Source of the DNA: Catenulispora sp. MAP5-51
Lineage (GTDB): Bacteria > Actinomycetota > Actinomycetes > Streptomycetales > Catenulisporaceae
Length of the DNA stretch: 64,000 nt
NCBI RefSeq assembly: GCF_041261205.1
Contig: NZ_JBGCCH010000001.1
Coordinates: forward strand, 310,001-374,000
Direction: 5' to 3'
In this document: positions 8,033 to 17,122 of the stretch, in pieces
Position numbering within the stretch: the first letter of the stretch is position 1
How the letters are laid out: each line of letters begins with the position of its first letter
Notes under the pieces: model-generated
Database searches by the model: none
Seen by the model: only the letters and a program-made list of their open reading frames with translations
What the model was told of the DNA's origin: nothing
Translations under genes and position numbers: made by a program

Positions 8033-8923
8033 ATGAAGGTTCGCCGCCGGCGTCACACGCTGCTTCCACAGGCCCTGCTCCTGCCGGCCGTGGTGTTGTT
8101 CCTGCTGTTCACCGTCGCCCCGGGCGGCTATGCGATCTACCTGAGCTTCATGAAGCAGAAGGCCGGCGGCGGCCTGTTCGGGACGGACAACCCGACGACC
8201 GTCTTCGCCGGGCTGGAGAACTACACAGCGGCCTTCAGCGACGGGGAGTTCTGGCACAGCATCGGCCGGATGCTGCTGGTTGCGGTCATCGGTGTGCCGG
8301 CGACCATCGGCTTCTCGACGCTGTTCGCGCTGTGCCTGGACGCCAAACGGGCCCGGCTCGTCGGTTTCTCGCGACTGGCGATCTTCCTGCCGTACGCGGT
8401 GCCCGGCGTGGTCGCCACCTTGCTGTGGGGCTTCATGTACCTGCCGGCGACCAGTCCGATCGGCGGGAACACCGTGAACTACTTCGGTTCGCACACGGTG
8501 TTCTTCTCCGTGGCCAACGTGGCGGTGTGGGGCGTGTTGGGCTTCAACATGGTCGTCATCTACACCTCTTTGCGCGGCCTGCCGCGCGAGCTGTTCCAGG
8601 CCGCCGAGCTGGACGGGGCCAGCGAGCTGCAGATCGCGCTGCGCATCAAGCTGCCGATGCTGGCCCCGACGCTGACGCTGGTGACCGTCTTCTCGCTGAT
8701 CGGCGCTCTGCAGCTGTTCAACGAGCCGACCACGCTCAAGCCGGTCACCAACGCGATCAGCTCCACGTGGGTGCCCCTGATGCGCGTCTACACCGACGCC
8801 TTCGTCGACAACGACATCTACCGCGGGGCGGCCGCCTCGTTCCTGCTCATCGTGCTGACGGTCGCCGCCACCGTGGCCGCCAACACGGTGCTCCGTCTGA
8901 TAGCGCGTAGGAGTGAACGATGA
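8033..8923 (+). CDS. Sugar ABC transporter permease (MalF-like)
   Basis: 296 residues from ATG 8033. There are six predicted membrane segments, beginning LLPAVVLFLLFTVAPGGYAIYL, and the cytoplasmic EAA loop that docks the ATPase is present (FQAAELDGASELQIALRIKLP). It overlaps the next permease by 4 bp (ATGA), indicating translational coupling. Confidence 0.92.
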   Translation: MKVRRRRHTLLPQALLLPAVVLFLLFTVAPGGYAIYLSFMKQKAGGGLFGTDNPTTVFAGLENYTAAFSDGEFWHSIGRMLLVAVIGVPATIGFSTLFALCLDAKRARLVGFSRLAIFLPYAVPGVVATLLWGFMYLPATSPIGGNTVNYFGSHTVFFSVANVAVWGVLGFNMVVIYTSLRGLPRELFQAAELDGASELQIALRIKLPMLAPTLTLVTVFSLIGALQLFNEPTTLKPVTNAISSTWVPLMRVYTDAFVDNDIYRGAAASFLLIVLTVAATVAANTVLRLIARRSER

Positions 8924-9759
8924 AGGCGCGCACCAACTGGATCCCGACCATCATCCTGCTGATCGGCGCGGTGTACTGCGTGCTGCCGGTGGTGTGGATC
9001 GTGATCGCGTCCACCAAGACCAACAGCGAGCTGTTCTCCACCGCGCCGTTCGCGCCGTCCTTCCACGGCGGCTTCTTCTCCAACCTGCGCGCGCTGTTCG
9101 CCTACGACCACGGCATCTTCGCGCGCTGGGCGGTCAACTCGGTGATCTACGCCGTCGGCGGCGCGACGCTGTCCACGATCGTGTGCGGCTGCGCCGGCTA
9201 CGCCCTGGGCAAGTACCGCTTTTACGGCAGTGTCTGGCTGTTCCGGCTGATCGTCGCCGCGGTCCTGCTCCCGCAGATCATGCTGGCCATCCCGCAGTTC
9301 CTGCTGCTGGCCGAGTTCGGGCTCACCAACAACTACGCGGCGGTGATCCTGCCGCAGCTGGTCAGTCCGTTCGCCATCTACCTGTGCAAGGTCTACGCCG
9401 AGGCCTCCGTCAGCGACGAGGTGCTGGAGGCGGCCCGGTGCGACGGGGCCTCGGAATGGCGGATGTTCGCCTCCATCGGCTCGCGGCTGATGATGCCGGC
9501 GCTGGTGACGGTTTTCCTGCTGCAGTTCATCGGGATCTGGAACAACTTCCTGCTGCCGTTCGTGATGCTCAACCGGGACCAGCTCTTCCCGCTGACCGAG
9601 GGGCTGTACGGGCTGCTCATCATCACCGGCGGCCAGGCCGCGCAGTACACGATCGTCATCGTCGGGGTGTTGGTGTCGATCGTTCCGCTGGCGGCGGTGT
9701 TCCTGTTGTTGCAACGGTATTGGCGGGTCGATCTGGTTTCCGGAGGAGTCAAGGCATGA
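8920..9759 (+). CDS. Sugar ABC transporter permease (MalG-like)
   Basis: 279 residues from ATG 8920, starting inside the stop of the upstream permease. It has six membrane segments and an EAA loop (LEAARCDGASEWRMFASI). No ATPase gene occurs anywhere in the locus. Actinobacterial sugar importers of this type often share one multi-use ATPase (MsiK) encoded elsewhere. It overlaps the aldo/keto reductase by 4 bp. Confidence 0.92.
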   Translation: MKARTNWIPTIILLIGAVYCVLPVVWIVIASTKTNSELFSTAPFAPSFHGGFFSNLRALFAYDHGIFARWAVNSVIYAVGGATLSTIVCGCAGYALGKYRFYGSVWLFRLIVAAVLLPQIMLAIPQFLLLAEFGLTNNYAAVILPQLVSPFAIYLCKVYAEASVSDEVLEAARCDGASEWRMFASIGSRLMMPALVTVFLLQFIGIWNNFLLPFVMLNRDQLFPLTEGLYGLLIITGGQAAQYTIVIVGVLVSIVPLAAVFLLLQRYWRVDLVSGGVKA

Positions 9760-10697
9760 CGGTCGATCTTCCCCGCCTGGGCTTCGGCGCGGCCGCGATC
9801 GCGAACGACGGGGTCGGCCTCGGGCAGGCCCTGGACTGTGTGGACGCCGCGTGGGAGAGCGGGATGCGCTACTTCGACACGGCGCCGATGTACGGATCCG
9901 GACACTCCGAACGTCTGCTCGGCCTGGCCCTTCGGGGCCGGCCGCGCACGGAGTACGTGCTGAGCACCAAAGTCGGGCGCCTGGTCCGGCCCACCCACCC
10001 CGACACCGCACAGACCGGCGCTCCCTGGATCTACGACTTCAGCCCGGACGGCGTGCTCACCTCGCTGGAGGAGAGCCTGCTGCGCCTGGGCGTCGACAGC
10101 GTGGACCTGGTATACATCCACGATCCCGACGACCATTGGCGCGAGGCCCTGGAAGGCGCCTGGCCGACGGTGGCCCGGCTGCGCGACGAGGGAGTGGTCC
10201 GCGCGGTCGGGGTCGGGATGGTGCAGGCGCCGATGCTGGCGCGTTTCATCCGGGAGACCGACATCGACCTGGTGCTGGCGGCCGGCGTCTATACCCTGCT
10301 GGACACCCAGGCCATCGACGATCTGCTCCCCGAGGCGCAGCGGCGCGGCATCGGTGTCGTGGCGGCCCAGTCGTTGCACGGCGGGCTCATCGACGGCGTC
10401 GCGAACCCGATGTTCCGTTACCGGCCGGTCGACGAACAGACGCGCGCGAAGACGGCGCTTATCGCAAAGGTTTGTCATGAGTTCGGGATGCCGACGGCGG
10501 CCGTGGCCTTGCAGTTCCCGTACGGGCATCCGGCGGTGCGCTGCGGTCTGACCGGCCCCGCCTCGCGTGCGCAGTTGGCGCAGAACCTGTCCTGGGCCTC
10601 GCAGCCGATACCGCCTGCCCTGTGGGGCCGACTGCGGGAGGAGGGTCTGCTGCCGACCGACGTCCCGGTGCCCTCGGCGGATCTGACGATTGTTTAG
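9756..10697 (+). CDS. Aldo/keto reductase, L-fucose/D-threo-aldose dehydrogenase-like
   Basis: 313 residues from ATG 9756 (ATGA overlap with the permease). The aldo/keto reductase tetrad is complete: D41 and Y46 in YFDTAPMYG, K72 in LSTKVG, H122 in YIHDPDD. The pattern (FGAAAIAN start, ERLLGLAL, PDGVLTSLEESLLRLG) resembles the group that oxidises L-fucose or related aldoses at C1 to the lactone. Together with the aldehyde dehydrogenase and ThuA protein this suggests oxidative, non-phosphorylating breakdown of the imported sugar. The exact sugar is an inference. Confidence 0.85.
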   Translation: MTVDLPRLGFGAAAIANDGVGLGQALDCVDAAWESGMRYFDTAPMYGSGHSERLLGLALRGRPRTEYVLSTKVGRLVRPTHPDTAQTGAPWIYDFSPDGVLTSLEESLLRLGVDSVDLVYIHDPDDHWREALEGAWPTVARLRDEGVVRAVGVGMVQAPMLARFIRETDIDLVLAAGVYTLLDTQAIDDLLPEAQRRGIGVVAAQSLHGGLIDGVANPMFRYRPVDEQTRAKTALIAKVCHEFGMPTAAVALQFPYGHPAVRCGLTGPASRAQLAQNLSWASQPIPPALWGRLREEGLLPTDVPVPSADLTIV

Positions 10698-10848
10698 TTT
10701 GCAACAACTCGATTACTTGTCGAACGGACTTGCTCGAAGCCGCGCTTCTCCCAGCATCAGGGGGCTAAATTAACTAAGAACTCTGCAACACAGCTCCAGC
10801 ACCCACCCTGGCTCCGGCGCCACAGCCTCTCCCGGAGGACGGTTCTCG
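10698..10848. promoter_or_regulatory. Intergenic region with AT-rich motif upstream of the kinase gene
   Basis: 150 bp without a gene. It holds TTTAGTTTGCAACAACT just after the aldo/keto reductase stop and CTAAATTAACTAAG at about 10766-10779. Both are unusually AT-rich here and may be operator or promoter elements. The first resembles the half-sites of ROK operators only loosely. Confidence 0.3.
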
Positions 10849-12696
10849 ATGCGGACGCGGACAGGGCAGCCGCCCCAAGCGTTTCACCCCGCCCACATCG
10901 GGCCGTACGAGGTCTTGCGCCGCCTTGGCGCCGGGGCGATGGGCGAGGTGTTCCTCGCCCGTTCGGCCTCCTCGCGGCTCGTGGCGGTCAAGACCATCCG
11001 GTCCGGGCTGGCCGAGCACCCCGGCTACCGCCGCCGTTTCGCCCACGAGGTGGACGCGGCCAAGCGGGTCAGCGGTGCCTTCACCGCCGCGGTGGTGGGC
11101 GCCGATCCGCACGCCGACCTGCCGTGGCTGGCCACCGTCTACGTGCCCGCGCCCTCGCTGGAGGAGCTGGTCACCACCTGCGGGCCGATGGCCGTGTCGA
11201 CGGTGCGCTGGCTGGCCGCCGGCTGCGCCGAGGCGCTGGAGTGCGTACACCGGGCCGGGCTGGTCCACCGGGACTTCAAGCCGGCCAACGTGCTGGTCAC
11301 CGCCGACGGCCCGCGCGTCATCGACTTCGGGCTGGCCCGCAGCGACGGACTGCCGCAGGGCACCGCGGCCGGCATGGTGATGGGGACGCCGCTGTACATG
11401 GCGCCCGAGCAGGCGATGGGGGACCGGGCCGTCGGACCGGCCGCCGACGTGTTCGCCCTCGGCGCGACGTTGTACCACGCGGCCACCGGCGCGGCCCTGT
11501 ATCAGGAGGAGAAGGCGGTCGGCGTCCTGCTGCAGAAGATGCGGCAGTCTGCGGACCTCACACCGGTGCCCAGGGAACTGCGCGGACTGATCGCCGGATG
11601 CCTGGCGCTGGAGCCGGACGACCGGCCCACGCCCGCCTCGCTGATCGCCGCCCTGGCGCCGCACCTGGCCGCGGCCGACACGGTGCACCCGCTGCCCGAG
11701 GCGGTGCTGGCGTACATCGAGGACTACCGCACCGCGCAGCTGGAGCTGACGCGGTCGCGGCGCTCCGCAGGGCCGGACGGGGCCGGCGCTGCCGCCGGGG
11801 CGGCGACGCATGTGGCGGCGCGCGACGGCGATCTCGGCGAGCCCGGCGACTCCGAGGAACTCGCCCTCGGGGGCGGCGGCGGGCGCGGTGACAGCGGGGA
11901 TCGTGGCGGCGCCGCGGCTTTTGCCGGCGGCGCGCACTTCGCCCATGACGGGACCGTGGAGCAAGACCTGCGGCCCCGTCACCCGTCGCTGCCCCCGGAC
12001 GAGGCATCGGCGAACCGCTCCACCGCCAACCGCCGGCGGTACCGGGCCCATTGGTGGGAGCGCGACCGCTTCGGGCGGCGCTCACCGGTGGTGCCGACCG
12101 TGGTCGCGGTGTGCGTCCTGCTGGCCCTCGGCGGCGCGGCGATCAGCGGTCTGCTGCTGATCGGGTCGCTGAAGGACGGCAACAGCGGCGACTCGGCGCG
12201 TCCGGAGGCCGGCGGTCCCGCGGCCACGGTGACGACGACCGCGGGGCCGGGCCCCACGGGCTCGGCACCCGGCTCGCCGCCCGGCTCCCCTCCTCCGACC
12301 AACTCCCCGCCGCCGCCGACCCGGGAGGGCGGGCCGCCGCTGGGTGGCGGGCCGCCGTTCGGCGGCGGTGGCGGCGGCCCGGCCAGCCCGCCGCCCGGCG
12401 CGGTCACCCAGGTCGGCGGCACCCAACTCGGGGTGCGGCCGCCGTTCGGCGACCCCCGGACCACCTACATCCTCAACGGCAACGGCTGGCCGGCCGGTCA
12501 GACCGTCACCATCACGTTCCTCGACGCCTCCGTGCCGCCGGTCAAGACCGTGGTGGACGGCAGCGGGATGTTCAGCGTCGCCCTGGACCAGGGCGCCGGC
12601 GCGGTGGTGCTGCCCGACGGGCGCTACCACGTGCGGGCCGCGCTGGGGAGCCGGTCGCTGGCGGTGTCGTTCGTGGTCGGGCCGCCGCTGTACTGA
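10849..12696 (+). CDS. Membrane Ser/Thr protein kinase (PknB-like) with C-terminal extracellular domain
   Basis: 615 residues from ATG 10849 with CGGAGGA upstream. The kinase domain (about 18-285) has a glycine-rich loop (RLGAGAMGEVF), ATP-binding K48, catalytic D142 in HRDFKPAN, and DFG D159. A low-complexity juxtamembrane region leads to one membrane helix (about 413-437, VVPTVVAVCVLLALGGAAIS). Outside are a Pro/Gly-rich stalk (to about 525) and a small beta domain (about 525-615, YILNGNGWPAGQTVTITFLD...). This is not the PASTA type. It suggests sensing of an extracellular signal. It appears monocistronic, and the stop lies inside an 11-bp tandem repeat. Confidence 0.9.
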   Translation: MRTRTGQPPQAFHPAHIGPYEVLRRLGAGAMGEVFLARSASSRLVAVKTIRSGLAEHPGYRRRFAHEVDAAKRVSGAFTAAVVGADPHADLPWLATVYVPAPSLEELVTTCGPMAVSTVRWLAAGCAEALECVHRAGLVHRDFKPANVLVTADGPRVIDFGLARSDGLPQGTAAGMVMGTPLYMAPEQAMGDRAVGPAADVFALGATLYHAATGAALYQEEKAVGVLLQKMRQSADLTPVPRELRGLIAGCLALEPDDRPTPASLIAALAPHLAAADTVHPLPEAVLAYIEDYRTAQLELTRSRRSAGPDGAGAAAGAATHVAARDGDLGEPGDSEELALGGGGGRGDSGDRGGAAAFAGGAHFAHDGTVEQDLRPRHPSLPPDEASANRSTANRRRYRAHWWERDRFGRRSPVVPTVVAVCVLLALGGAAISGLLLIGSLKDGNSGDSARPEAGGPAATVTTTAGPGPTGSAPGSPPGSPPPTNSPPPPTREGGPPLGGGPPFGGGGGGPASPPPGAVTQVGGTQLGVRPPFGDPRTTYILNGNGWPAGQTVTITFLDASVPPVKTVVDGSGMFSVALDQGAGAVVLPDGRYHVRAALGSRSLAVSFVVGPPLY

Positions 12697-12726
12697 GGCT
12701 GGACTGAGGCTGGACTGAGGCTGGAC
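12694..12726 (+). repeat. 11-bp tandem repeat x3 starting at the kinase stop codon
   Basis: TGAGGCTGGAC occurs at 12694, 12705 and 12716, followed by TGA at 12727. The unit length is not a multiple of three, so the successive TGA triplets place stop codons in all three frames. Confidence 0.9.
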
Positions 12727-12757
12727 TGATGGCGGGCCGGCGCAGGTCGGGAGCCTC

Positions 12758-12810
12758 TTGACTTCCCAAGACCACCGGATCAGATTCCTGATGCATCGTC
12801 AGGTTTCTGA
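12758..12810 (+). promoter_or_regulatory. Promoter with overlapping inverted-repeat operator
   Basis: TTGACT (12758-12763), a 17-bp spacer and CAGATT (12781-12786) form a sigma-70-type promoter. A 12-7-12 inverted repeat, TCAGATTCCTGA (12780-12791) and TCAGGTTTCTGA (12799-12810), with 10 of 12 pairs matching, covers the -10 box and probable start site. It lies just before the ribosome site of the flavoprotein gene. The regulator is not adjacent. Confidence 0.6.
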
Positions 12811-12825
12811 TTGGGAGGGTTCCGC

Positions 12826-14589
12826 ATGCCTGAGCAGGGAACACCAGACCTCTCCCGCCGCCGTGTCCTCCAGGGCGCCGCCGCGGGGACCGCCGCTCTG
12901 GTCGGCGCAGGGGCCTTCACCGCCGCCACCAGCGCCTACGCCGACGCCCCGGTGCTGGGCACGTACGACGTCGTCGTGGTCGGCTGCGGCGCCGCCGGGA
13001 TGACCGCCGCCCTGACCGCCGCCGCCCGCGGGCTGTCCGTGGTCGTCGTGGAGAAGGCCCCGACCTTCGGCGGCTCGGCCGCGCGCTCCGGGGCCGGGAT
13101 CTGGATCCCGAACAACTCGGTGATCCTGGCCGCCGGAGTCCCGGACACCCCGGCCCTGGCCGCCGAGTACCTGGCCGCCGTCGTCGGCGGCGGATCGACC
13201 CCGGCCCGGCAGAACGCCTTCCTGGCCAACGGCCCGGCGATGCTGTCGTTCGTCATGGCGCACAGCCCGTGCCGTTTCAAGTGGATGGACGGCTACTCCG
13301 ACTACTATCCGGAACTTCCCGGCGGGATGCCGGGCGGCCGCTCCATCGAGCCCGACGTCATCGACGGCAACATCCTCGGCTCCGAACTCGCCAACCTCAA
13401 CCCGGCCTACCTCCCGGTCCCGGCGGGCCTGGTGGTGTTCAGCCAGGATTACAAGTGGATCAACCTGGCCGCCGTCAACGCCAAGGGCACGGCCGTCGCC
13501 GCCGAGGCCGCCGCACGCGGCGCCGCCGCGGCCCTGGCCGGCCAGAAGCCGCTGACCATGGGCCAGTCCCTGGCCACCGGGCTGCGGGCCGGGCTGATGC
13601 AGGCCGGCGTCCCGGTGCTGCTGAACACCCCGCTCACCGACCTGAACATCGTCAACGGCGCCGCGGCCGGCGTCGTGGTCACCCAGAACAGCAGCCCCGG
13701 CCTCATCAACGCCCGGCGCGGCGTGATCGTCGGTTCCGGCGGGTTCGAACACAACGCCGCGATGCGGGCCCAGTACCAGCAGCAGCCGATCGGCACGAGC
13801 TGGAGCGTCGGGGCCAAGGAGAACACCGGCGACGGCATCCTGGCCGGCCAGCGTGCCGGCGCCGCCCTGGCCCTGATGGACGACGCCTGGTGGGGTCCGA
13901 CGATCCCCAGCGGCGACGGACCGTACTTCTGCCTGGCCGAGCGGACCCTGCCCGGCGGCCTGATCGTGAACCAGGCCGGGCACCGGTTCGTCGACGAGGC
14001 GGCGCCGTACGTGGACGTGGTGCACACGATGTACCGGCAGAACGCCACCGCCCCGGACATCCCGGCCTGGCTGATCATCGACCAGAACTTCCGAGACCGC
14101 TACGTCTTCCGCGACATCCTGCCGACCCTGCCGTTCCCCGACTCCTGGTACCAGAACGGCTCGGTCTACAGGGACCTGACCCTGTGGGGCCTGGCCGGCC
14201 AGATCGGGGTCTCGCCGTCGGTCCTGACGAACACCGTCGCGCACTTCAACGGCCTGGCGATCACCGGCAAGGACACGGACTTCGGCCGCGGGGTGAGCGT
14301 CTACGACCACTACTACACCGACCCCGCCATCATCCCGAACTCGTGCCTGGCACCGCTGTGGCTCGCCCCGTTCTACGCCCTGAGGATCGTCCCCGGCGAC
14401 CTGGGCACCAAGGGCGGCATGGTCACCGACGAACGGGCCCGCGTCCTGCGCCCCGACGGCTCGGTCATCGGCGGCCTCTATGCCGCTGGAAACGCCAGTG
14501 CAGCCGTCATGGGACACAGTTACGCCGGCGCCGGGTCCACCATCGGCCCGGCGATGACGTTCGGCTACATCGCCGGCAACGACATCTGA
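12826..14589 (+). CDS. Tat-exported FAD-dependent oxidoreductase, KstD/fumarate-reductase flavoprotein type
   Basis: 587 residues from ATG 12826 with GGGAGGG upstream. The N-terminus carries a twin-arginine signal (SRRRVLQGAAAG, then a hydrophobic stretch ending AYADAP), so it is probably exported folded with FAD. The FAD-binding fold follows (YDVVVVGCGAAG, about 46-58; VVVVEKAPTFGGSAARSGAG). The C-terminal GGLYAAGNASAAVMGHSYAGAGSTIG is typical of the 3-ketosteroid delta1-dehydrogenase and fumarate reductase flavoprotein family. KstD enzymes desaturate steroid rings but are normally cytoplasmic, so the substrate of this exported form is uncertain. Confidence 0.85.
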   Translation: MPEQGTPDLSRRRVLQGAAAGTAALVGAGAFTAATSAYADAPVLGTYDVVVVGCGAAGMTAALTAAARGLSVVVVEKAPTFGGSAARSGAGIWIPNNSVILAAGVPDTPALAAEYLAAVVGGGSTPARQNAFLANGPAMLSFVMAHSPCRFKWMDGYSDYYPELPGGMPGGRSIEPDVIDGNILGSELANLNPAYLPVPAGLVVFSQDYKWINLAAVNAKGTAVAAEAAARGAAAALAGQKPLTMGQSLATGLRAGLMQAGVPVLLNTPLTDLNIVNGAAAGVVVTQNSSPGLINARRGVIVGSGGFEHNAAMRAQYQQQPIGTSWSVGAKENTGDGILAGQRAGAALALMDDAWWGPTIPSGDGPYFCLAERTLPGGLIVNQAGHRFVDEAAPYVDVVHTMYRQNATAPDIPAWLIIDQNFRDRYVFRDILPTLPFPDSWYQNGSVYRDLTLWGLAGQIGVSPSVLTNTVAHFNGLAITGKDTDFGRGVSVYDHYYTDPAIIPNSCLAPLWLAPFYALRIVPGDLGTKGGMVTDERARVLRPDGSVIGGLYAAGNASAAVMGHSYAGAGSTIGPAMTFGYIAGNDI

Positions 14590-14696
14590 GCGGCCAGCGC
14601 GGGCAACCTTTTCCCCGCCCAGCGAGTGTCAATGTCCACAAGCCGCGCGGCGACCGGACCGCGCGGGGCGGACCACGGCGAAGGCGGGGACGACAG

Positions 14697-15233
14697 ATGG
14701 CGGGCAGCGAACCGGCCGGGTTCCGCGAGTACATCGCCGCCCGCAGGAAGGGGCTCCTGGCCACGGCCTACGTACTCACCGGTTCCCAGCACGGCGCCGA
14801 GGACCTGGTGCAGGCCACGCTGGTGAAGGTGTGGCCGCGCTGGAACCGGGTCGCCGCGGCCGGCGACCCGGACGCCTACGTCCGCAAGGCGCTGCTGAAC
14901 ACGTTCCTGTCCTGGCGGCGGCGCGACGGCGGCCGCGAGGTCCTGAGCCAGGACGTCGGTGCGGTCGCGGCGCCGCGAGCCGGCATCGGCGGTCTGGACG
15001 CCGATCCCGGCGCCGGCAACGCGCTCACCGGCGTGCTGGACCGGATGGTCGTCCGGGATCTGGTGCGTGCCTTGCCACGGCGCCAGCGCGCTGTCGTGGT
15101 GCTGCGTTACTTCGCCGACCTGTCCGAGGCGCAGATCGCCGAGACGCTGGACTGCTCGGTCGGCACCGTCAAGAGCCAGCACGCCAAAGCCCTGGCCACC
15201 CTCCGTCGCCGCACACCGGCCGAAGACCGATAG
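14697..15233 (+). CDS. SigE-family ECF RNA polymerase sigma factor
   Basis: 178 residues from ATG 14697. Sigma region 2 (FREYIAARRKGLLATAYVLTG..AEDLVQATLVKVW) and region 4 (LPRRQRAVVVLRYFADLSEAQIAETL..GTVKSQHAKAL) are both clear. The FREY..AYLLTG form is that of the actinobacterial SigE-type ECF subfamily. It directs RNA polymerase to a small regulon. The gene follows the flavoprotein by 107 bp. The next gene starts 11 bp after its stop and is probably its anti-sigma partner. Confidence 0.9.
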   Translation: MAGSEPAGFREYIAARRKGLLATAYVLTGSQHGAEDLVQATLVKVWPRWNRVAAAGDPDAYVRKALLNTFLSWRRRDGGREVLSQDVGAVAAPRAGIGGLDADPGAGNALTGVLDRMVVRDLVRALPRRQRAVVVLRYFADLSEAQIAETLDCSVGTVKSQHAKALATLRRRTPAEDR

Positions 15234-15244
15234 GAGCGGATCCG

Positions 15245-15874
15245 ATGAAGCAGCAGAACGTGCCGGACTTCGACACCCGTCCGCTGGCCGAGGGCCTTCG
15301 CGAGCTGGCCGGCCAGGCCGCCGACGCCCCGGGCCTGTTCGACGCCGTGGCCGCCGGCGCGCGCCGCCGGTCCGCCCGGCTGCGCGTGTCCGGCGCGGTC
15401 CTGGCGGTCGGCGGCGTGCTGGGGATCGCGGCTGGGGTGGCGGCGTGGCTGCCGGCGTCCGGGGCGGGCGACGCGATCTCCTCGGCGGCTGTCGCGCCGG
15501 CCCGGTGCCCGGAGCAGGCTCCCACCGGGGTCCGTTCCGACGGGCCCGCCAACCGTCTGTACTCCGGAACACCGGCCGCGGCGACCCTGTGCGTCTACGG
15601 GTACTCCGCCCGCCAAAGCGGAGCGTCGGTGCGAGCGGACCAGATCACCGGGTCCTCGTTCAAGACACTGATCCACGTTCTGACCCGCGCGCGGACACCC
15701 GGATCCCAGATGTGCACGGCCCAGGCCGTCAACCCCGAGCAGCTGTTGGTCGTCCAGTTCCCCGACGGCTCGTCGCAGGACCTGGTCATCAACCTGAGCG
15801 GATGCGGGACCGTGACGAACGGGGTTCGCACGGTCCTGCTTCCGAGGGAGCTGTTCGACCTGGTCAGGTACTGA
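15245..15874 (+). CDS. Putative membrane anti-sigma factor / SigE-associated membrane protein
   Basis: 209 residues from ATG 15245. The N-terminal ~40 residues are cytoplasmic ([30 protein letters not shown]), followed by one membrane helix (about 46-66) and an outer domain with four cysteines (RCPEQ, TLCVYG, QMCTAQ, LSGCGT). No zinc anti-sigma HxxxCxxC motif is present. Position right after a SigE-type sigma factor is the main evidence for the anti-sigma role. It overlaps the converging darcynin-like gene by 11 bp. Confidence 0.6.
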   Translation: MKQQNVPDFDTRPLAEGLRELAGQAADAPGLFDAVAAGARRRSARLRVSGAVLAVGGVLGIAAGVAAWLPASGAGDAISSAAVAPARCPEQAPTGVRSDGPANRLYSGTPAAATLCVYGYSARQSGASVRADQITGSSFKTLIHVLTRARTPGSQMCTAQAVNPEQLLVVQFPDGSSQDLVINLSGCGTVTNGVRTVLLPRELFDLVRY

Positions 15875-16232
15875 TCGTGGCGACGTTCTCCAGGCCGTAG
15901 GTCCGGGCGTAGCCGTTCTCGGTGCCGACCAGCAGGTCGACGACCTCGAAGTAGCGGTCCCAGAACGGGGTCTCGCGCAGGGCGTCGATGAGGAGCTGGT
16001 AGGCGTGGTGGTCCTCGGCCTCCCAGACCCAGACGTCGGTGACGCGCGCGGAGTAGAACTCCGTGTCGTAGAACCGTGACCGGACGCCGCTGGTCTTGGC
16101 CTGGATGGCCGGCAGGACCTGGGTGGTGAAGGCGTGCACGCGCTCGGCCACGGTCAGGGCCAGCCACTCGGGAGTGGTCTTCACCAGCATGAACGCGGTG
16201 ACCGGCGGTTCGGTGCGAGTCTCAGTGCTCAT
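15864..16232 (-). CDS. Darcynin-like small protein
   Basis: 122 residues from ATG 16232, sharing one base (TGATG) with the upstream NmrA stop, so translation is coupled. The sequence ([65 protein letters not shown]) matches the darcynin family, small dimeric alpha/beta-barrel-like proteins related to ABM monooxygenases. No catalytic role is established. Pairing with an NAD(P)-binding protein suggests a joint redox or detoxification task. Confidence 0.75.
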   Translation of the reverse strand: MSTETRTEPPVTAFMLVKTTPEWLALTVAERVHAFTTQVLPAIQAKTSGVRSRFYDTEFYSARVTDVWVWEAEDHHAYQLLIDALRETPFWDRYFEVVDLLVGTENGYARTYGLENVATIST

Positions 16233-17122
16233 CAGGACTCCACCGCCGGCTTGAGCGTCCGCGCGCACCACTGCTCGAAGGTGGTGGGGGAGGAGGTCTG
16301 CGGCGTGCGCTCGACGCCGGCGTCCAGGCCCTCGTCCTTGGCCCGCTTCATGTCCACGATGCCCTGGACGAACTCCGCGTTGAGGCCGTAGCCGACCAGC
16401 GTGGAGTGCATCTCCTCCAACGGCTGGCGCTCGTAGCGGACCGGGCGGCCGAGCTGCTCGGTCATGATGCGCGCCAGGTCGTTGGCGGACAGGTCCTGCG
16501 GCCCGAGCACCGGCACGCTCCCGACGCCGGTCCACGACCGGTCCAGCAGCAGGCGCGCCGCGGCGGCCGCGATGTCGGCGACGGCGACCAGGGGCGCCTT
16601 GCGGTCGGGCTCGACGGTGTCGACGAAGACTCCCTTCTCGCGGATCGAATCGGCCTCCTCCAGGAAGTTCTCGAAGAAGGACGGGTTGGCCAGGGCCCGG
16701 TAGGCGACTCCGCTGTCCGCGATGAGGTCGTCCATGGCCAGGGAGGCGGTGACCAGGCCGGCCCGGTCGGCCAGCGGGGTGCCCCGGCCGAGCGCGGAGA
16801 CGCCGACGACGTGCCCGACGCCGTGTGCGGCGAGCGCCTTGGCGGCGGGGCGGGTGAACGCGGTCCAGGCCTCCAGCGGGGTCAGGGCGGAGTCCGGCGG
16901 CACGAGCCAGAACACCGCGTCGGCGCCCTCGAAGGCCCGGTCGACGACCTCGGCGTCGCCGTGCGAGCCGGTGACGATCTCGACGCGTCCGCGCGCCGCC
17001 TCCGAAAGCCTGGCCGGGTCGCGCACGATCACGCGCAGCGTCTCCTCGGCCGGGGCGGATTCCAGCAGAAGGCCGAGCAGCTGCCGGCCGATGTTCCCGG
17101 TGGGAGCAGTGATGACGATCAT
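16232..17122 (-). CDS. NmrA-family NAD(P)-binding oxidoreductase
   Basis: 296 residues from ATG 17122 with AGGGAAA upstream. The atypical short-chain dehydrogenase nucleotide site is at the very N-terminus ([14 protein letters not shown], GxxGxxG type). NmrA features follow ([51 protein letters not shown]). Members act as NAD(P)H-quinone reductases or redox-sensing proteins. Transcribed divergently from the LysR gene, which probably controls it. Confidence 0.85.
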   Translation of the reverse strand: MIVITAPTGNIGRQLLGLLLESAPAEETLRVIVRDPARLSEAARGRVEIVTGSHGDAEVVDRAFEGADAVFWLVPPDSALTPLEAWTAFTRPAAKALAAHGVGHVVGVSALGRGTPLADRAGLVTASLAMDDLIADSGVAYRALANPSFFENFLEEADSIREKGVFVDTVEPDRKAPLVAVADIAAAAARLLLDRSWTGVGSVPVLGPQDLSANDLARIMTEQLGRPVRYERQPLEEMHSTLVGYGLNAEFVQGIVDMKRAKDEGLDAGVERTPQTSSPTTFEQWCARTLKPAVES

